Positions 1 to 5,252 of a stretch of 6,749 nucleotides of DNA are shown here, in pieces. Position 1 is the first letter of the stretch. The number at the start of each line of letters is the position of its first letter. The notes beneath the pieces are model-generated. The model searched no databases and was not told the DNA's origin. It worked only from the letters and a program-made list of their open reading frames with translations. This DNA comes from an uncultured Clostridia bacterium (GTDB lineage: Bacteria; Bacillota; Clostridia; Tissierellales; Peptoniphilaceae), in contig CAMYBS010000039.1 of NCBI GenBank assembly GCA_947254025.1, positions 1 through 6,749 on the forward strand, written 5' to 3'. The position numbers and the translations under genes were made by a program.

Positions 1-877
1 AGATGGAGAGATTGCACAGGACTTGAGTCGGGAAGAAGTTATCCATCTTGAAGGGGAGTTTTGGGATGAAAATGGACTAAGAACTCTTGAATTAGAAGAA
101 TACAGGATAAGTGAGAAGAAAGATTCATATCAATTAAATGATGAAAGTATCAACGGAAAAGGCTTGAGATTTTGCTATCCGAATGTAGCTAAGGATGGAA
201 AGAAACAAAACAAGTACATCTTAAATCATCTTGATTTCAATATGGAGTGTGGAAAAGCCATTGGTCTTATAGGCTTAAATGGTACCGGGAAAACCACCTT
301 TGCAAGAGTGATTTCAGGACTTGAGAAGATAAAAGAGGGAACAATATGGGCGGGAAAAGATAAGTCGCTTAATCATAAAGATTTAATGGATATGTCATAT
401 TTTGTCTTTCAAGATTCAGACTATCAGTTGTTTTCGGAAAGTGTACTTGATGAAATGCTACTTGGTATTTCAAGTAAAGATAAAAAAGAAAATACACAAA
501 AGGCAAAGTCTATTTTGAATGTACTTGGCTTAGATAAATACGTTGATAAACATCCGTTTGCTTTATCAAGAGGAGAAAAACAAAGACTGACAATAGCTTG
601 TGGAATGATGAAACAGGCAAAAGTTTTTATCTATGATGAACCAACATCAGGTTGTGATAAAGACTCAATGCTTTCGGTGGCAAAATTGATTGAAGAACAA
701 TTAAAAAATGGGACAACAGTTTTGGTAATAAGTCATGATTTTGAGTTTTTAGCAAACACAGTAAGCGAGCTGTGGGTAATGGGAGATGGAAAAATAGAAA
801 CTGTTTTAAATATGAGTGAAAGTAACAAATTTCTCATATTAGACAAGATGAGAGGAGGTAGTAAGCTTGGCAGATAG
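1..877 (+). CDS. ECF transporter double-ATPase subunit (two fused ABC domains), 3' part; 5' end outside window
   Basis: ATP-hydrolysing subunit of an energy-coupling factor (ECF) uptake transporter, acting on the cytoplasmic membrane face. The reading frame is open from base 2, so the gene begins upstream. The TTG at 23 is not the real start: the codons before it (DGEIAQD) continue into residues typical of the end of a first ABC domain. A complete second ABC domain follows: Walker A GLNGTGKT at 272-295, Q-loop Gln in VFQDSDYQ near 410, signature LSRGEKQR near 563 (Arg replaces the usual second Gly of LSGGQ), Walker B VFIYDEP near 623, and switch His in ISHDF near 734. A domain tail plus a full second domain indicates a fused EcfA1-EcfA2 type protein (YkoD-like). 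Its end overlaps the EcfT gene by 11 nt, which supports one operon. The family call is firm; that both ATPase halves are present is inferred from the tail only. Confidence 0.88.
   Translation, partial: DGEIAQDLSREEVIHLEGEFWDENGLRTLELEEYRISEKKDSYQLNDESINGKGLRFCYPNVAKDGKKQNKYILNHLDFNMECGKAIGLIGLNGTGKTTFARVISGLEKIKEGTIWAGKDKSLNHKDLMDMSYFVFQDSDYQLFSESVLDEMLLGISSKDKKENTQKAKSILNVLGLDKYVDKHPFALSRGEKQRLTIACGMMKQAKVFIYDEPTSGCDKDSMLSVAKLIEEQLKNGTTVLVISHDFEFLANTVSELWVMGDGKIETVLNMSESNKFLILDKMRGGSKLGR
853..858 (+). promoter_or_regulatory. Ribosome binding site fixing the TTG start of the EcfT gene
   Basis: AGGAGG lies inside the upstream ATPase gene, 8 nt before TTG at 867. No ATG in this frame lies near it, and the TTG start keeps the N-terminal DPRIKL motif typical of EcfT proteins. 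The overlap points to translational coupling. Confidence 0.75.
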
Positions 878-1571
878 AAAAACCGTTGATCCGAGAATAA
901 AGCTTACTCTACTTCCAATTGTTGGATTTACGAGCTTTTTTATAAGCGATACAATTCTACTTTTCGGACTGATTCTCTTTGCCTTTTTTCTGTATGTATA
1001 TAGCAGTATGTGGAAAAGAGCATTACGCTTTATTTTGTTTTTTGTGATTTTATACTGCATAGAGTTAGGGCTTGGAAAGTTTTGTGAAGCAAGTATCGTA
1101 TTTGCAATATATATGTTTATTTACTTTGCATCAAGAATGACCTTAATTGCTATGTTTGGTGGATATATAACAAAGACTACAAGTGTAAGTGAAATGCTTG
1201 AAGCATTAAATAGAATGAAAGTACCAAGAAGCATTGGTATACCTTTTAGTGTTTTGCTTAGGTTTGTACCAACTATAAAAATAGAACTCAAGGCATTAAA
1301 AGAGAATATGAAGATTCGAGGAATCGTAACAAGTAGATTTTTCCCGTTGCTACATCCAATTAAATATATTGAATATACGCTTGTTCCACTTTTAATGAGA
1401 ATGATTAAGATTTCAGATGAACTGTCAGCTTCAGCACTCATTAGAGGACTTGATAGTGATGAGAACAGGGTTACATTAACAAAATTGAGGTTTAGAACAG
1501 CGGATTTGTTGATTGGACTATTAGGAGCTTTGATGATTGCTCTTGTGATAGTAATACAGAAAATTTATTAG
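867..1571 (+). CDS. ECF transporter transmembrane coupling subunit (EcfT/CbiQ family)
   Basis: Membrane scaffold that links the ATPases to the substrate-binding S component. The 234-residue length is normal for short EcfT proteins. Visible features are DPRIKL near residues 8-13, hydrophobic segments at about 12-30, 31-47, 53-69, 74-98 and 212-231, and a long cytoplasmic amphipathic region (about 105-205) carrying two X-Arg-Gly coupling motifs, IRG at 150-152 and IRG at 192-194. In the family these are usually Ala-Arg-Gly and insert into grooves of the two ATPases; two motifs match two ATPase domains. The start is TTG at 867, chosen for its AGGAGG and the 11-nt overlap with the ATPase gene. 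The S-component gene follows after 10 nt. Confidence 0.88.
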   Translation: MADRKTVDPRIKLTLLPIVGFTSFFISDTILLFGLILFAFFLYVYSSMWKRALRFILFFVILYCIELGLGKFCEASIVFAIYMFIYFASRMTLIAMFGGYITKTTSVSEMLEALNRMKVPRSIGIPFSVLLRFVPTIKIELKALKENMKIRGIVTSRFFPLLHPIKYIEYTLVPLLMRMIKISDELSASALIRGLDSDENRVTLTKLRFRTADLLIGLLGALMIALVIVIQKIY

Positions 1572-1581
1572 GAGGACTTTT

Positions 1582-2166
1582 ATGAAAAACAAATTAAATG
1601 GTCGTGATTTTATTACAATCGGAATTTTTAATGCAATTGGAATTGTCATATACATGGCAGTTGCATTTGCTATGGCAACAACAGTTATTGGAGGATTTAT
1701 TGCTTCAGGAGTTAGCTTTATGGTAGCAGCCACAGTTTATATTCTTATGGCTGTGAAAGTTAAAAAGAAGGGCGTATTTACAATATCAGGAACGCTTCTT
1801 GGTTTAATTGCGTTGTCAGGAGGACATTTGCCTCATGCAGTCTTTGCTGTAATCGGTGGAATTATATGTGATTTGATTATAGGAAATTATGAGAGCAAGG
1901 GACGAATGATTATTGGATATGGGATATTTGCATTAGCAGATTTTTTAGGAACAGTAATTCCTGTGATTTTATTCGGAACTGCTTCTTTTGTGGAAAGAGC
2001 ATCAAAATGGAAAATGAGCGAAGCACAAATAAATGAAGCATTATCTTATTTCAAAGTTTCGTGGGCTGTAGGCTTTGGTTTGATAACTTTTATTCTTGCT
2101 TGCATAGGAGCTTTTGTTGCAACAAGAATACTTAAAAAACATTTTGAAAAAGCCGGAGTGATTTAA
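1582..2166 (+). CDS. ECF transporter S component, MptD/Trep_Strep-like, substrate unknown
   Basis: Substrate-binding integral membrane subunit of the ECF transporter encoded just upstream. The 194-residue protein has about six hydrophobic segments (roughly 11-32, 35-58, 65-80, 86-102, 108-133, 161-183), basic ends, and a loop with SGGHLPHA at about 79-86. The overall pattern, including the N-terminal GRDFITIGIFNAIG, resembles the S-component family annotated as Trep_Strep or MptD; I recognise this from memory, not from a search. The ATG has GGAGG 6 nt upstream, and this site abuts the EcfT stop codon. Because the S gene sits in the same operon as its own ATPases and T subunit, this is probably a dedicated (group I) system. 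Family members lack one agreed substrate; a related streptococcal ATPase-T-S module (SiaFGH, as I recall) has been linked to haem, but nothing here proves that. Confidence 0.82.
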   Translation: MKNKLNGRDFITIGIFNAIGIVIYMAVAFAMATTVIGGFIASGVSFMVAATVYILMAVKVKKKGVFTISGTLLGLIALSGGHLPHAVFAVIGGIICDLIIGNYESKGRMIIGYGIFALADFLGTVIPVILFGTASFVERASKWKMSEAQINEALSYFKVSWAVGFGLITFILACIGAFVATRILKKHFEKAGVI

Positions 2167-2315
2167 TCAATATTTATTTGTGAGGGAAAAATGGATTAAA
2201 TAATGGAGTTAATTGACATCTGTTGTTTAATTTCTACTGGTGATTATCATAAAAAATCAAATTTAAGATATGTACAAAGAGCATGTTTCTTTCATTTCAG
2301 AGGACTTTAGCCAAG

Positions 2316-2340
2316 TGATGTGCACCCAAAAAACTGGACA
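2316..2340. mobile_element. Relic terminal inverted repeat of an IS3-family (IS150-group) element
   Basis: The 25 bp begin TGATGTGCACCC, pass through an A run and end ACTGGACA. This matches the usual form of IS150-group ends, which begin TG, contain GCACCC, then an A/T run, then TGGACA. The terminal TG lies to the left, so the element's interior would extend rightwards. No transposase frame and no matching opposite end are present; the exonuclease gene starts about 160 bp further on. I infer a decayed or solo end left after deletion. A chance match is possible but unlikely over this length. Confidence 0.55.
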
Positions 2341-2362
2341 CATTAATATTTGGTTTACATTC

Positions 2363-2410
2363 ATGGATGCTAACCTATATAAAGTAGGTGGCATCCATTT
2401 TGTTTTCTTC
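2363..2410 (+). terminator. Hairpin with T-rich tail, probable terminator of the ECF operon or IS-end hairpin
   Basis: ATGGATGC (2363-2370) pairs with GCATCCAT (2391-2398); a T-G wobble and five more pairs (ACCTA 2373-2377 with TAGGT 2385-2389) continue the stem with one bulged A and a 7-nt loop. TTTTGTTTTCTT follows on the + strand. It is the only terminator-like structure downstream of the S-component gene, about 200 bp past its stop. It may have come in with the IS end, since such elements often carry hairpins just inside their repeats. Confidence 0.55.
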
Positions 2411-2442
2411 TAAATCCTTTCGTTGTTATATTAGTATATATA

Positions 2443-2470
2443 TTCATCAAGTCTATTTATATGATATACT
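2443..2470 (+). promoter_or_regulatory. Extended -10 promoter for the exonuclease gene
   Basis: TATACT at 2465-2470 is preceded by TG at 2462-2463 (TGaTATACT), an extended -10 element. The -35 region is weak (TTCATC at 2443-2448, 16-nt spacer), as is common for extended -10 promoters. Transcription would start near 2477 and leave a leader of about 27 nt holding AAGGAGTG at 2491-2498. Confidence 0.5.
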
Positions 2471-2503
2471 AAATGTAAACTTTGATATTAAAGGAGTGAT
2501 TTT

Positions 2504-3394
2504 ATGCCATGCAGTAAAAATTATACAAAAGAAATAATGGACAATTATTGTGTGATAGATACAGAAACAACAGGTTTATCATCTTATTATGATGAAATTA
2601 TAGAACTAGGTGTGTTAAGAGTTAGAAATAATGAAATAGTAGAAAAATATTCACAATTAATTAAACCAAAATATGAAGTTGATGATTTTATAACTTCTCT
2701 AACAGGCATTACTAATGATATGCTTATAGGCATGCCATCTATATTAGATATTAAAGAAAAATTACTAAACTTTATTGGCGACGATATAATTATTGGTCAT
2801 AATACATCTTTTGATATTAGGTTTTTAAATTGTGGCCTTAAAACAGAGCTAGATAATAAATACATGGATACAATGCAATTCTCTAGAAAGCTGTATCCTG
2901 AGTTGAAGCACCATAGGCTATCTGATATGACAAAATATTTAAATCTACACAATAATGAGCATCGCTCTATCGCAGATTGTATTTCAACAAAGGAACTGTA
3001 TGATTGTATTAAAAAGCACATGAATGAAAACAATATTGCTATTAATGATCTGTGGAAAACTAAAAGGACTAAATTTGATATAAACTCAATAACACCAGAT
3101 GTAGTTGAAATAGATGAAGACAACTTTTTTTACAATAGGCATGTTGTATTTACAGGAAAGCTGGAGAAGATGTTAAGAAAAGATGCAATGCAGATAATTG
3201 TTAATTTAGGAGGAATACTCGACAATAGCGTGAATAATAAAACTAACTACTTAATACTTGGAGATAACGATTATAATGCAATACTAAAAGGTGAGAAGTC
3301 ATCAAAACATAAGAAGGCTGAAAAATTAAAACTAGAAGGTAATGATATAGATATTATAGATGAATTGACATTTTATGATTTGATTAATCAATAG
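2504..3394 (+). CDS. DnaQ-like DEDDh 3'-5' exonuclease with C-terminal BRCT domain
   Basis: Predicted cytoplasmic DNA 3'-5' exonuclease. The 296 residues split into an exonuclease domain (about 13-172) and a BRCT domain (about 210-296), joined by a short linker. All catalytic residues are visible: Asp19 and Glu21 in VIDTETTGL (Exo I), Asp104 in GHNTSFDIRFL (Exo II), and His153 and Asp158 in HRSIAD (Exo III). The BRCT part has HVVFTGKL, the Gly236-Gly237 turn, and NKTNYLILGD, as in bacterial ligase and DnaQ-like BRCT domains. The likely roles are DNA repair or proofreading, with BRCT giving DNA or protein contacts; no partner is encoded nearby. ATG 2504 is chosen for its AAGGAGTG; the later ATG at residue 12 has a poor site. 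The gene is monocistronic, with its own promoter and terminator, and looks more AT-rich than its neighbours. An IS relic lies upstream, so acquisition by transfer is plausible. Confidence 0.88.
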   Translation: MPCSKNYTKEIMDNYCVIDTETTGLSSYYDEIIELGVLRVRNNEIVEKYSQLIKPKYEVDDFITSLTGITNDMLIGMPSILDIKEKLLNFIGDDIIIGHNTSFDIRFLNCGLKTELDNKYMDTMQFSRKLYPELKHHRLSDMTKYLNLHNNEHRSIADCISTKELYDCIKKHMNENNIAINDLWKTKRTKFDINSITPDVVEIDEDNFFYNRHVVFTGKLEKMLRKDAMQIIVNLGGILDNSVNNKTNYLILGDNDYNAILKGEKSSKHKKAEKLKLEGNDIDIIDELTFYDLINQ

Positions 3395-3426
3395 TGTTAA
3401 AAGTTAAGATATAAAAGATGTTATTT

Positions 3427-3453
3427 AAGACGGTAGAAATGCCGTCTTTTTTT
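3427..3453 (+). terminator. Rho-independent terminator of the exonuclease gene
   Basis: AAGACGG (3427-3433) pairs with CCGTCTT (3442-3448). A T-G wobble and an A-T pair follow, closed by a GAAA tetraloop. A run of seven T ends at 3453. It lies about 30 bp after the stop codon. Confidence 0.9.
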
Positions 3454-3671
3454 ATTGAATACTTTTTAATGTTTTGGAATTAAAGGGTGTAAATAGCGAA
3501 TATTTTTACTCTAATTTATAAGCATTAAATTGTATCCATTTATGAATAGTTTGAGAGCCTCCCTATATATGTAGAGCCTTCCTATATATATGGAGCCTTC
3601 CTATATATATGGAGCCTTCCTATATATCTTAGCTAATATATACAAGACTTCGCATAAACAAATCCACGCGC
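3454..3671. other. Convergent intergenic region with tandem repeats
   Basis: No gene is visible between the two facing terminators. Bases 3454-3554 are AT-rich with nothing recognisable. Four 19-bp tandem repeats occupy 3555-3630, and 3631-3671 holds nothing I can name. Confidence 0.6.
3555..3630. repeat. Four tandem copies of a 19-bp repeat
   Basis: Units start at 3555, 3574, 3593 and 3612, giving an exact 19-bp period. Units two and three are identical (GAGCCTTCCTATATATATG). Unit one differs by GCCTCC for GCCTTC and in its last bases; unit four differs in its last three bases. Each unit joins a GC-containing GAGCCTTCC block to an alternating TA tract. The copies are directly adjacent with no spacers, so this is a minisatellite-like array and not a CRISPR. 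Slippage-driven copy-number change is likely; function is unknown. Confidence 0.9.
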
Positions 3672-3702
3672 AAAAAAAGAGCTACACTTAATGTGTAGCT
3701 CT
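3672..3702 (-). terminator. Rho-independent terminator of the marR/redox operon
   Basis: A perfect 10-bp stem (AGAGCTACAC 3678-3687 with GTGTAGCTCT 3693-3702) encloses a 5-nt loop. On the minus strand the stem is followed by a run of T (the A run at 3672-3678). It lies 12 bp past the marR stop codon and is the only terminator downstream of the three-gene redox cluster as well. Confidence 0.92.
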
Positions 3703-3714
3703 ACGTATACATAT

Positions 3715-4173
3715 CTACTTATTCTCTTTTTTCTCTTTGCTTTCTTTAAGCAGCTCGGATAGCTTTTTAAGCTCTTCACGCAAGCTTTCCTTTTCTTCCT
3801 TTGTGTAGTGGCCTTCAATTACGCTCTCTACGAAGTCGACTCTGTGATCGACAACTTGGTCTAGGACAGCCTCGCCTTTTTCAAGCGGAACTATGCGTAT
3901 GACTCTTTTGTCTTTCTCATCTTTTTGTCTTTCAACGTAGCCAAGCTTTTCCATCCTATCGATAAGGTCTGTAACAGTTGAGAATGCAAGGCACATGGAC
4001 CTGCTTAACTCACCTATGCTTATGGGATTATTCTTTTCTTTAACTATGAATTGTAAGGCTGTAAACTGTGGCGGTGTTACTGCTAAGTCCGACAAAACCT
4101 TTCTACCCTCGATTCTTACTGCGAAGTCTGCTCTTCTCAAAAAGAGCTCTATATCACGCGTTATATCCTTCAT
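3715..4173 (-). CDS. MarR-family transcriptional regulator
   Basis: DNA-binding repressor or activator with a winged helix-turn-helix fold, usually a dimer that responds to small ligands or oxidants. The 152-residue length is typical. The helix-turn-helix covers about 51-82 (ISIGELSRSMCLAFSTVTDL followed by IDRMEKLGYVER), and the wing follows with the conserved Asp88-x-Arg90 in DEKDKRVIRI. N- and C-terminal helices would form the dimer interface; the C-terminus is very Lys/Glu-rich. ATG 4173 is chosen because AGGAGG lies 5 nt upstream; an in-frame ATG at 4212 would include the -10 box and lacks a site. The single Cys61 is in the DNA-binding region, unlike the N-terminal sensing Cys of OhrR, so oxidant sensing is not implied. 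It follows the Fe-S gene on the same strand and has its own promoter. The likely targets are itself and perhaps the redox operon, which is inference. Confidence 0.9.
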   Translation of the reverse strand: MKDITRDIELFLRRADFAVRIEGRKVLSDLAVTPPQFTALQFIVKEKNNPISIGELSRSMCLAFSTVTDLIDRMEKLGYVERQKDEKDKRVIRIVPLEKGEAVLDQVVDHRVDFVESVIEGHYTKEEKESLREELKKLSELLKESKEKKENK

Positions 4174-4178
4174 AATAT

Positions 4179-4184
4179 CCTCCT
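4179..4184 (-). promoter_or_regulatory. Ribosome binding site fixing the marR start
   Basis: AGGAGG on the minus strand lies 5 nt before ATG 4173. This decides against the longer frame starting at 4212. Confidence 0.85.
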
Positions 4185-4197
4185 CGTTTATATTATG

Positions 4198-4227
4198 ATT
4201 ATATAACAGCAAAGACTAATTTGTCAA
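4198..4227 (-). promoter_or_regulatory. Consensus promoter of marR overlapping the end of the Fe-S gene
   Basis: TTGACA (4222-4227) and TATAAT (4198-4203) are both perfect consensus hexamers, 18 nt apart. TTGACA is made from the Leu and Thr codons just before the last residue of the upstream gene. Transcription would begin near 4191, giving a short leader that contains AGGAGG. Confidence 0.8.
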
Positions 4228-5106
4228 ATTTTCTTTCTTAGGGCAAGTGCTGCATCCGCCTTGATTAAATAGGTGATGCACTTTGATGGCATTAACTGGA
4301 CAATGTCTTACGCAGTCGTTACATCTGATGCACTCTGGTGAGTTAGGGTTTTCGTATGTCTTGATGCCAAATTTACAAACTTTCTCGCACTTCTTGCAGT
4401 GTATGCATGATGAGTCGATGGAGAAGTTGTAGAAGCTTATCTTGTTGAATAGGCCGTAGATAGCTCCAAGTGGGCAGATGAAGCGGCAGAATACTCTGTA
4501 TGAGAATATGCTCACTAGTACAACTACTATTAAGATAGTAAGTTTTGAGAAGAAAAGTGTTCCTAGCATTGCTCTAAGGTCTGCATTCTTAGCGATTAGT
4601 GGAAGACCTCCTTCTAGTATGCCTTGTGGGCAGATAAGCTTGCAGAAGTATGGATTACTCATACCGTAGTCGTCCTTTAGTAGTAGTGGCATACCCACTA
4701 CAAAAACTGCTAGCACTACGTATTTTATGTAGCTTAGGTACTTTGCGATACTTGGCTTGATTACTAGCTTCTTTGTCTTGATCTTATATAGTAAGTCTTG
4801 CAATAGTCCGAATGGGCACAAGAAGCCGCAGATGAACCTACCTAATAGTATGCCGAATAGGAACAAAAAGCCTAGTACGTAGAAAGCTATCGCGTGTGCA
4901 GGCGAGCCTATGCATGCTTGCAAGGAGCCTATAGGGCAGGCTCCAAGCGCAGCAGGGCAAGAGTAACAGTTAAGCGTTGGCACGCAAAATTGTTTTAAAT
5001 CGCCTTGATATATTTTTCCTTTTAAATAATTTGGTAAGATGGGGTTGGACGCGAAGAAAAATAATACTTGCGAGATCCATCTTTTTGATTTTTTAACTAT
5101 CTTCAT
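4216..5106 (-). CDS. NapH/CcoG-like polytopic 4Fe-4S membrane protein
   Basis: Membrane electron-transfer protein, probably moving electrons between cytoplasmic carriers and the membrane or outer face. The 296 residues show hydrophobic segments at about 11-24, 70-92, 124-143 and 187-203. A Cys-rich stretch near the N-terminus has CYSCP (47-51) and CPIG (57-60). Three CxxxCP motifs follow: Cys93/Cys97, Cys155/Cys159 and Cys207/Cys211, a hallmark of the NapH/NosR/CcoG group. Two ferredoxin clusters sit at the C-terminus: Cys234/237/240/244 (last Cys without the usual Pro) and Cys259/262/265/269-Pro. A final CSTCP is at 285-289. The start is 4 nt after the CxxC peptide gene with only a weak Shine-Dalgarno site, so translation is probably coupled. 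No nap, nos or cco genes are nearby; the partner seems to be the thioredoxin lipoprotein upstream. Direction of electron flow and substrate are unknown. Confidence 0.85.
   Translation of the reverse strand: MKIVKKSKRWISQVLFFFASNPILPNYLKGKIYQGDLKQFCVPTLNCYSCPAALGACPIGSLQACIGSPAHAIAFYVLGFLFLFGILLGRFICGFLCPFGLLQDLLYKIKTKKLVIKPSIAKYLSYIKYVVLAVFVVGMPLLLKDDYGMSNPYFCKLICPQGILEGGLPLIAKNADLRAMLGTLFFSKLTILIVVVLVSIFSYRVFCRFICPLGAIYGLFNKISFYNFSIDSSCIHCKKCEKVCKFGIKTYENPNSPECIRCNDCVRHCPVNAIKVHHLFNQGGCSTCPKKENLTN
4218..4230. promoter_or_regulatory. 13-bp palindrome over the marR -35 box, candidate operator
   Basis: AATTTG (4218-4223) and CAAATT (4225-4230) form perfect 6-bp arms around one central base, covering the -35 hexamer. 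MarR proteins often bind palindromes within their own promoters, so autoregulation is plausible. The sequence is also coding for the Fe-S protein tail, and an AT-rich palindrome of this size can arise by chance. Confidence 0.4.
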
Positions 5107-5110
5107 AATT

Positions 5111-5251
5111 CTAACCTAATCCTATGCATTCAAAACAGATGTTGGCAGCTTTCTTCAAAACTGTCAGAAAATCAAGTCTTTTGTAGCCTATGAATAGAAA
5201 AGCTATTGCCATGGCTAGAAAGACGTACTGTGTTACTCTTTTCTTCTTCAT
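5111..5251 (-). CDS. 46-residue membrane peptide with C-terminal CxxC (CD1871A-like)
   Basis: A small protein too short for routine ORF calling. It starts MKKKRVTQYVFLAMAIAFLF, a basic N-terminus followed by one transmembrane segment (about 8-23), then a short amphipathic stretch, and ends ANICFECIGLG with Cys39 and Cys42 in a CxxC motif. This layout matches what I recall of the CD1871A family of CxxC peptides, which accompany TlpA-like and 4Fe-4S membrane proteins. By the positive-inside rule the CxxC end should face outward, near the lipoprotein. It begins 1 nt after the TlpA-like stop codon (TAAaATG) and ends 4 nt before the Fe-S gene, with no Shine-Dalgarno site of its own, so it depends on coupled translation. 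Inferred role: dithiol shuttle between the Fe-S protein and the thioredoxin. Family assignment is from memory; the ORF itself is well supported by context. Confidence 0.8.
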   Translation of the reverse strand: MKKKRVTQYVFLAMAIAFLFIGYKRLDFLTVLKKAANICFECIGLG

Positions 5252-5252
5252 T

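Larger units (their letters stand above)
2167..2503. other. 337-bp intergenic region with IS relic, hairpin and promoter
   Basis: No convincing gene lies here. From left to right it holds about 150 bp of featureless AT-rich DNA, an IS150-like terminal repeat at 2316-2340, a hairpin with a T-rich tail at 2363-2410, and an extended -10 promoter with ribosome binding site serving the exonuclease gene. These parts are listed separately. The region separates the ECF operon from a gene of visibly more AT-rich composition. Confidence 0.7.

Noticed and set aside
23..30. TTG at 23 as start of the ATPase gene
   Set aside because: The frame is open to the window edge and the preceding codons (DGEIAQD) read as the tail of another ABC domain. 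There is no ribosome binding site.
2213..2218. TTGACA as a -35 box in the 2167-2503 gap
   Set aside because: No acceptable -10 hexamer lies 15-19 nt downstream; the nearest TATAAT-like bases are too far.
2203..2310. 35-codon frame after the S-component gene (starts MELIDICCL)
   Set aside because: There is no ribosome binding site at a usable distance, no recognisable protein features, and it ends just before the IS relic. It is most likely chance.
2490..2506. 17-bp identity (AAAGGAGTGATTTTATG) shared with 6695-6711, as a possible duplicated regulatory element
   Set aside because: It covers only the ribosome binding site, spacer and start codon. Two strong sites in an AT-rich genome can match by convergence, and the flanks differ.
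3555..3630. CRISPR array
   Set aside because: The units abut with no variable spacers and are only 19 bp; no cas genes are present.
4174..4212. 13-residue N-terminal extension of MarR from ATG 4212
   Set aside because: It has no ribosome binding site and would place the start upstream of the consensus -10 box. ATG 4173 has AGGAGG at proper spacing.
4288..4295. AACTGGAC near 4290 as a second IS end
   Set aside because: It shares only eight bases with the 2316-2340 repeat, lacks the GCACCC part, and lies inside the conserved ferredoxin-cluster coding sequence.
4478..4669. Open frames opposite the Fe-S gene and elsewhere on the strand opposing clear genes
   Set aside because: They lack ribosome binding sites and recognisable domains and are fully covered by well-supported genes on the other strand.
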